DNA from: Limnochordia bacterium
Lineage (GTDB): Bacteria; Bacillota; Limnochordia; Darwinibacteriales; DTU012
Direction: 5' to 3'
Assembly: GCA_007116995.1 (NCBI GenBank)
Contig: SKHL01000155.1
Coordinates: 1-6,953, forward strand
Length of the DNA stretch: 6,953 nt
The first letter of the stretch is position 1. Each line of letters begins with the position of its first letter. This document shows positions 4,562 to 6,953 of this stretch, piece by piece. The notes under the pieces were generated by a model. The model was not told where the DNA came from and ran no database searches. It was given only the letters and a program-made list of their open reading frames with translations. The position numbers and the translations under genes are program-made.

Positions 4562-6361
4562 ATGCAAAGACATCCTAACCATCTCAAAGGCTCGGCACTA
4601 TGGATCTTTATTGGATTAGCACTTCTAATCTACGTTAATGCACAGGTAGTCCTGGACAACTTAGATTTTTATATAGTCGGTGTTCTTAGTGTTATAGGCA
4701 TAAACGTTATTCTAACAGTGAGTTTAAACCTGATCAATGGTATTACCGGGCAACTTTCCATTGGTCACGCTGGATTTATGGCCGTAGGAGCTTATACAAC
4801 GGCGTTGCTCTCTATCCACCTAGGAACACCAATATATCTCAATTTAATCCTATCAGGATTAGTTGCTGGATTTATCGGTTTTCTGATTGGGCTGCCTACA
4901 TTACGGTTACGAGGCGATTATCTCGCTATCGCCACCTTAGGATTCGGTGAGATTATTCGTGTTATTCTGCAGAATTTACAATTTACAGGTGGTTCCGCTG
5001 GTATCGGTGGGATTGAATGGATTGATAGTTTCTTCATAACACAAATTGTGGCCATTCTAACCGTCATTATTATCTGGCGCATTGGGGTGTCTGCCCCAGG
5101 AAGAGCTATGATAGCAATACGAGAAGATGAGACCGCCGCGGAGACGGTTGGTATTAACACGACAAAATTCAAGGTTATGGCTTTTGCCATTGGGTCCTGC
5201 TTTGCAGGGGTTGCCGGATCTTTGTTTGCCCATCGAATGACCTATATTTCTCCGGACGGATTTACCTTCATGAAGTCCATCGAGGTGTTGGTGATGTTAG
5301 TCCTTGGTGGTTTAGGCAGCATTACCGGGGCTATTTTTTCGGCAGTACTCTTAACTGCCCTACCGGAATTCCTTAGATTTGTCGATGAGTGGCGAATGAT
5401 TATCTACCCTGCTCTCTTAGTTGTTGTAATGATATTTCGATCCCAAGGCCTTCTTGGTACGATGGAGCTGGACTTCGGTCAGGTCCGATCCCTTCTTCAA
5501 CGAATCATCTCGGGAAAATCCGGGCCCACGTCAGAATTGCAAGCAGACACTGGCCCGCCAATACTACCTAAGACGGTTTCCACGAATGATGCAGATCCGA
5601 TTCTTGAAGTACGAAACCTTTCCATCTCCTTTGGTGGATTAAAGGCTGTTTCAAACTTTAATGTAGAGATTAAGCGTGGGTCATTGCATGGACTAATTGG
5701 ACCAAACGGAGCAGGAAAGACCACTTTATTTAATATGTTAACCGGGGTTCATGCACCAAACGAAGGCGAGATTATTTTTAAGGGAGAGCCCATTCACGGA
5801 AAGACTCCCCATGCAGTGGCACGAGCTGGCATCGCACGTACCTTTCAAAACATCCGGTTATTTAAGGATTTAACTGTGCTAGATAACGTGAAGGTAGCGT
5901 ATCATATGCAAGCTGGATATGGACTAGGCACAGCGATTCTACAACCACCCCGATATGGAGCCTGCGAGAAACAAATTACAGCAGATGCAAGTCGTCTATT
6001 GGATGTCTTTAGTCTCAGTGACCAAAGCATGACAATTGCTAGAAACCTCTCTTATGGGGCCCAGAGACGCTTAGAAATTGCCCGTGCCTTAGCGGTATCT
6101 CCTCGCCTACTACTACTAGACGAGCCCGCAGCGGGGATGAATCCCCAAGAAACGAAAGAGTTAATTCAACTGATCCGCTGGGTCCGCGATGAATTTGATT
6201 TGTCCATTTTACTAATTGAGCATGATATGAGTTTGGTAATGGAACTGTGTCAAACAATTAGCGTTTTAGATTATGGGATCAAGATCTTTGAGGGAACGGC
6301 TGAACAAGTACGAAATGAACCACGAGTAATTGAAGCCTATCTTGGTGAGGAGGTGAGTTAA
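4562..6361 (+). CDS. livM-livG: Fused ABC permease-ATPase, LivM-LivG (branched-chain amino acid type importer)
   Basis: A 599-aa membrane protein joining the second channel subunit to one ATPase of the importer. Residues 1-300 are LivM: hydrophobic segments from about 11, GQLSIGHAGFMAVGAY (63-78) and the EAA-like loop GRAMIAIREDETAAETVGI (180-198), with the helices ending near SQGLLG. Residues 301-345 form a polar linker. Residues 346-599 are a full-length LivG: Walker A GPNGAGKTT (380-388, K386), Q-loop Q429, signature LSYGAQRR (496-503), Walker B LLLLDEP (D520, E521) and switch H554. All ATPase motifs are intact. The signature has A500 where a Q or D is common in LivG. The frame is continuous with no stop and no in-frame ribosome site in the linker, so this is a true fusion rather than two overlapping genes. 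AGGTGA (4549-4554) precedes the ATG by 7 nt. ATP hydrolysis on the cytoplasmic side drives substrate import. Confidence 0.9.
   Translation: MQRHPNHLKGSALWIFIGLALLIYVNAQVVLDNLDFYIVGVLSVIGINVILTVSLNLINGITGQLSIGHAGFMAVGAYTTALLSIHLGTPIYLNLILSGLVAGFIGFLIGLPTLRLRGDYLAIATLGFGEIIRVILQNLQFTGGSAGIGGIEWIDSFFITQIVAILTVIIIWRIGVSAPGRAMIAIREDETAAETVGINTTKFKVMAFAIGSCFAGVAGSLFAHRMTYISPDGFTFMKSIEVLVMLVLGGLGSITGAIFSAVLLTALPEFLRFVDEWRMIIYPALLVVVMIFRSQGLLGTMELDFGQVRSLLQRIISGKSGPTSELQADTGPPILPKTVSTNDADPILEVRNLSISFGGLKAVSNFNVEIKRGSLHGLIGPNGAGKTTLFNMLTGVHAPNEGEIIFKGEPIHGKTPHAVARAGIARTFQNIRLFKDLTVLDNVKVAYHMQAGYGLGTAILQPPRYGACEKQITADASRLLDVFSLSDQSMTIARNLSYGAQRRLEIARALAVSPRLLLLDEPAAGMNPQETKELIQLIRWVRDEFDLSILLIEHDMSLVMELCQTISVLDYGIKIFEGTAEQVRNEPRVIEAYLGEEVS
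6348..6356 (+). promoter_or_regulatory. Ribosome binding site that decides the livF start
   Basis: AGGAGGTGA, a near-perfect anti-Shine-Dalgarno match, lies within the last codons of the livM-livG gene. Its GGAGG ends 10 nt before TTG 6364-6366 and supports this non-ATG start. The nearby ATG at 6371 is out of frame with the LivF protein. Confidence 0.75.
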
Positions 6362-6363
6362 CT

Positions 6364-6953
6364 TTGCTAAATGTCCAAGATTTACATGTACACTATGGCG
6401 GAATTCATGCTATAAAGGGTATCAGCCTCTCCGTAAACGAAGGTCAGATAGTTTCCCTGATCGGGGCCAATGGGGCTGGAAAAAGCACATGTCTAAACAC
6501 TATTTGTAGCTTAGTTAACGCATCCAATGGACAAATTCGATTCATGGAAAAGGATATTACGAGAACGCCGCCTCACGCCCTAGTTCGGTCTGGTTTGATT
6601 CAAGTCCCTGAAGGACGTAAGGTATTTCCCCAGATGACCGTAGCAGAAAACTTAGAAATGGGAGCTTATGTTCGTAAAGACAAACAAGGGATACGAGCTG
6701 ATCGAGAAAAAGTGTATGGCTTATTTCCACGTTTATTGGAACGAGAACGACAGCTAGCTGGCACATTAAGTGGTGGTGAACAACAAATGTTAGCCATCGG
6801 ACGAGGCATTATGTCAAAACCTAGGATTATGCTTCTGGATGAACCGTCTATGGGACTAGCACCCATCTTGGTGCAAGAGATCTTTGCAATCATTCGAGAA
6901 ATTAATTCATTGGGAACCACCATTTTACTCGTTGAACAAAATGCACACATGGC
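6364..6953 (+). CDS. livF: Branched-chain amino acid type ABC ATPase LivF, 3' end outside the window
   Basis: The second ATPase of the importer, pairing with the LivG domain under the membrane. 196 complete codons are visible of about 235 usual, so roughly 40 residues lie beyond base 6953. It starts at TTG (MLNVQDLHVHYGGIHAI), 2 nt after the livM-livG stop. Walker A is GANGAGKST (34-42, K40), followed by the LivF-typical QVPEGRKVFPQMTVAENL (80-97). The signature is LSGGEQQ (135-141) and Walker B is IMLLDEP (155-161, D159, E160). The switch position reads LLVEQNA with Q192 instead of histidine, which as I recall is normal for LivF. The LivG domain keeps H554, so the two ATPase sites are asymmetric. 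The gene is easy to miss because ATG-only searches see no start. Strong ribosome site and tight spacing indicate co-translation with the upstream gene. Confidence 0.93.
   Translation, partial: MLNVQDLHVHYGGIHAIKGISLSVNEGQIVSLIGANGAGKSTCLNTICSLVNASNGQIRFMEKDITRTPPHALVRSGLIQVPEGRKVFPQMTVAENLEMGAYVRKDKQGIRADREKVYGLFPRLLERERQLAGTLSGGEQQMLAIGRGIMSKPRIMLLDEPSMGLAPILVQEIFAIIREINSLGTTILLVEQNAHM

Noticed and set aside
3796..4587. Open frames on the minus strand opposite livH
   Set aside because: They lie antisense to a well-supported membrane protein gene, have no recognisable domains or ribosome sites, and look like by-products of its codon composition.
5389..5642. Short plus-strand frames overlapping the LivM-LivG linker, which could suggest a separate gene or frameshift
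   Set aside because: The main frame is continuous through the linker and both domains are complete, so there is no need for a frameshift or nested gene.

Overview
The window looks like chromosomal DNA from a low-to-moderate GC bacterium, most likely a Bacillota (Firmicutes) lineage. The Shine-Dalgarno sequences are strong (GGAGG type), spacers are short, one gene starts with TTG, and the -35/-10 promoter is classical. The transporter's solute-binding protein has a plain signal-peptidase-I type leader with no lipobox cysteine. That is unusual for a monoderm Gram-positive and hints at a diderm or otherwise atypical Firmicute lineage. This placement is inference; no marker gene in the window settles it.

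Left part (1-1773, all on the minus strand): a sugar-metabolism block. A GmhB-like HAD phosphatase (1201-1725) is followed, after 127 bp that hold an inverted repeat, by a TIM-barrel sugar isomerase (93-1073). The isomerase shows the metal-ligand pattern of the L-rhamnose/D-allose isomerase type. Its stop codon overlaps by 4 nt (ATGA) the start of a gene that leaves the window at base 1. The 32 visible residues of that gene match the N-terminus of a split transketolase (N-terminal, thiamine-binding subunit), ending in the SGH motif. Isomerase and transketolase are therefore probably translationally coupled parts of one pentose/tetrose/branched-sugar pathway.

Middle (1774-2254): a 481-bp divergent regulatory region. 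It carries a near-consensus plus-strand promoter (TTGACA, 17 nt, TAGAAT) for the transporter operon and two 13-bp perfect inverted repeats just upstream of it, centred 20 bp apart. One of these fits the FadR-type GntR operator pattern. On the minus strand there are TATAAT-containing promoter candidates for gmhB, with a long leader that includes a possible 14-codon leader ORF.

Right part (2255-6953, plus strand): a branched-chain-amino-acid-type (HAAT family) ABC importer operon. The order is solute-binding protein (livK-like), an intrinsic terminator/attenuator hairpin, permease livH with an N-terminal extension carrying two extra predicted membrane segments, a single 599-aa polypeptide fusing permease LivM to ATPase LivG, and ATPase LivF, which starts at TTG and is cut by the window end. 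All importer components are present in four polypeptides instead of the usual five. The substrate could be branched-chain amino acids or another small amide or carboxylate compound; the sequence does not decide this. I see no mobile element, CRISPR array, rRNA or tRNA. No whole novel system is evident. The notable points are the LivM-LivG fusion, the extended LivH, the lipobox-less binding protein, the attenuator, the operator pair, and the isomerase/transketolase pair.
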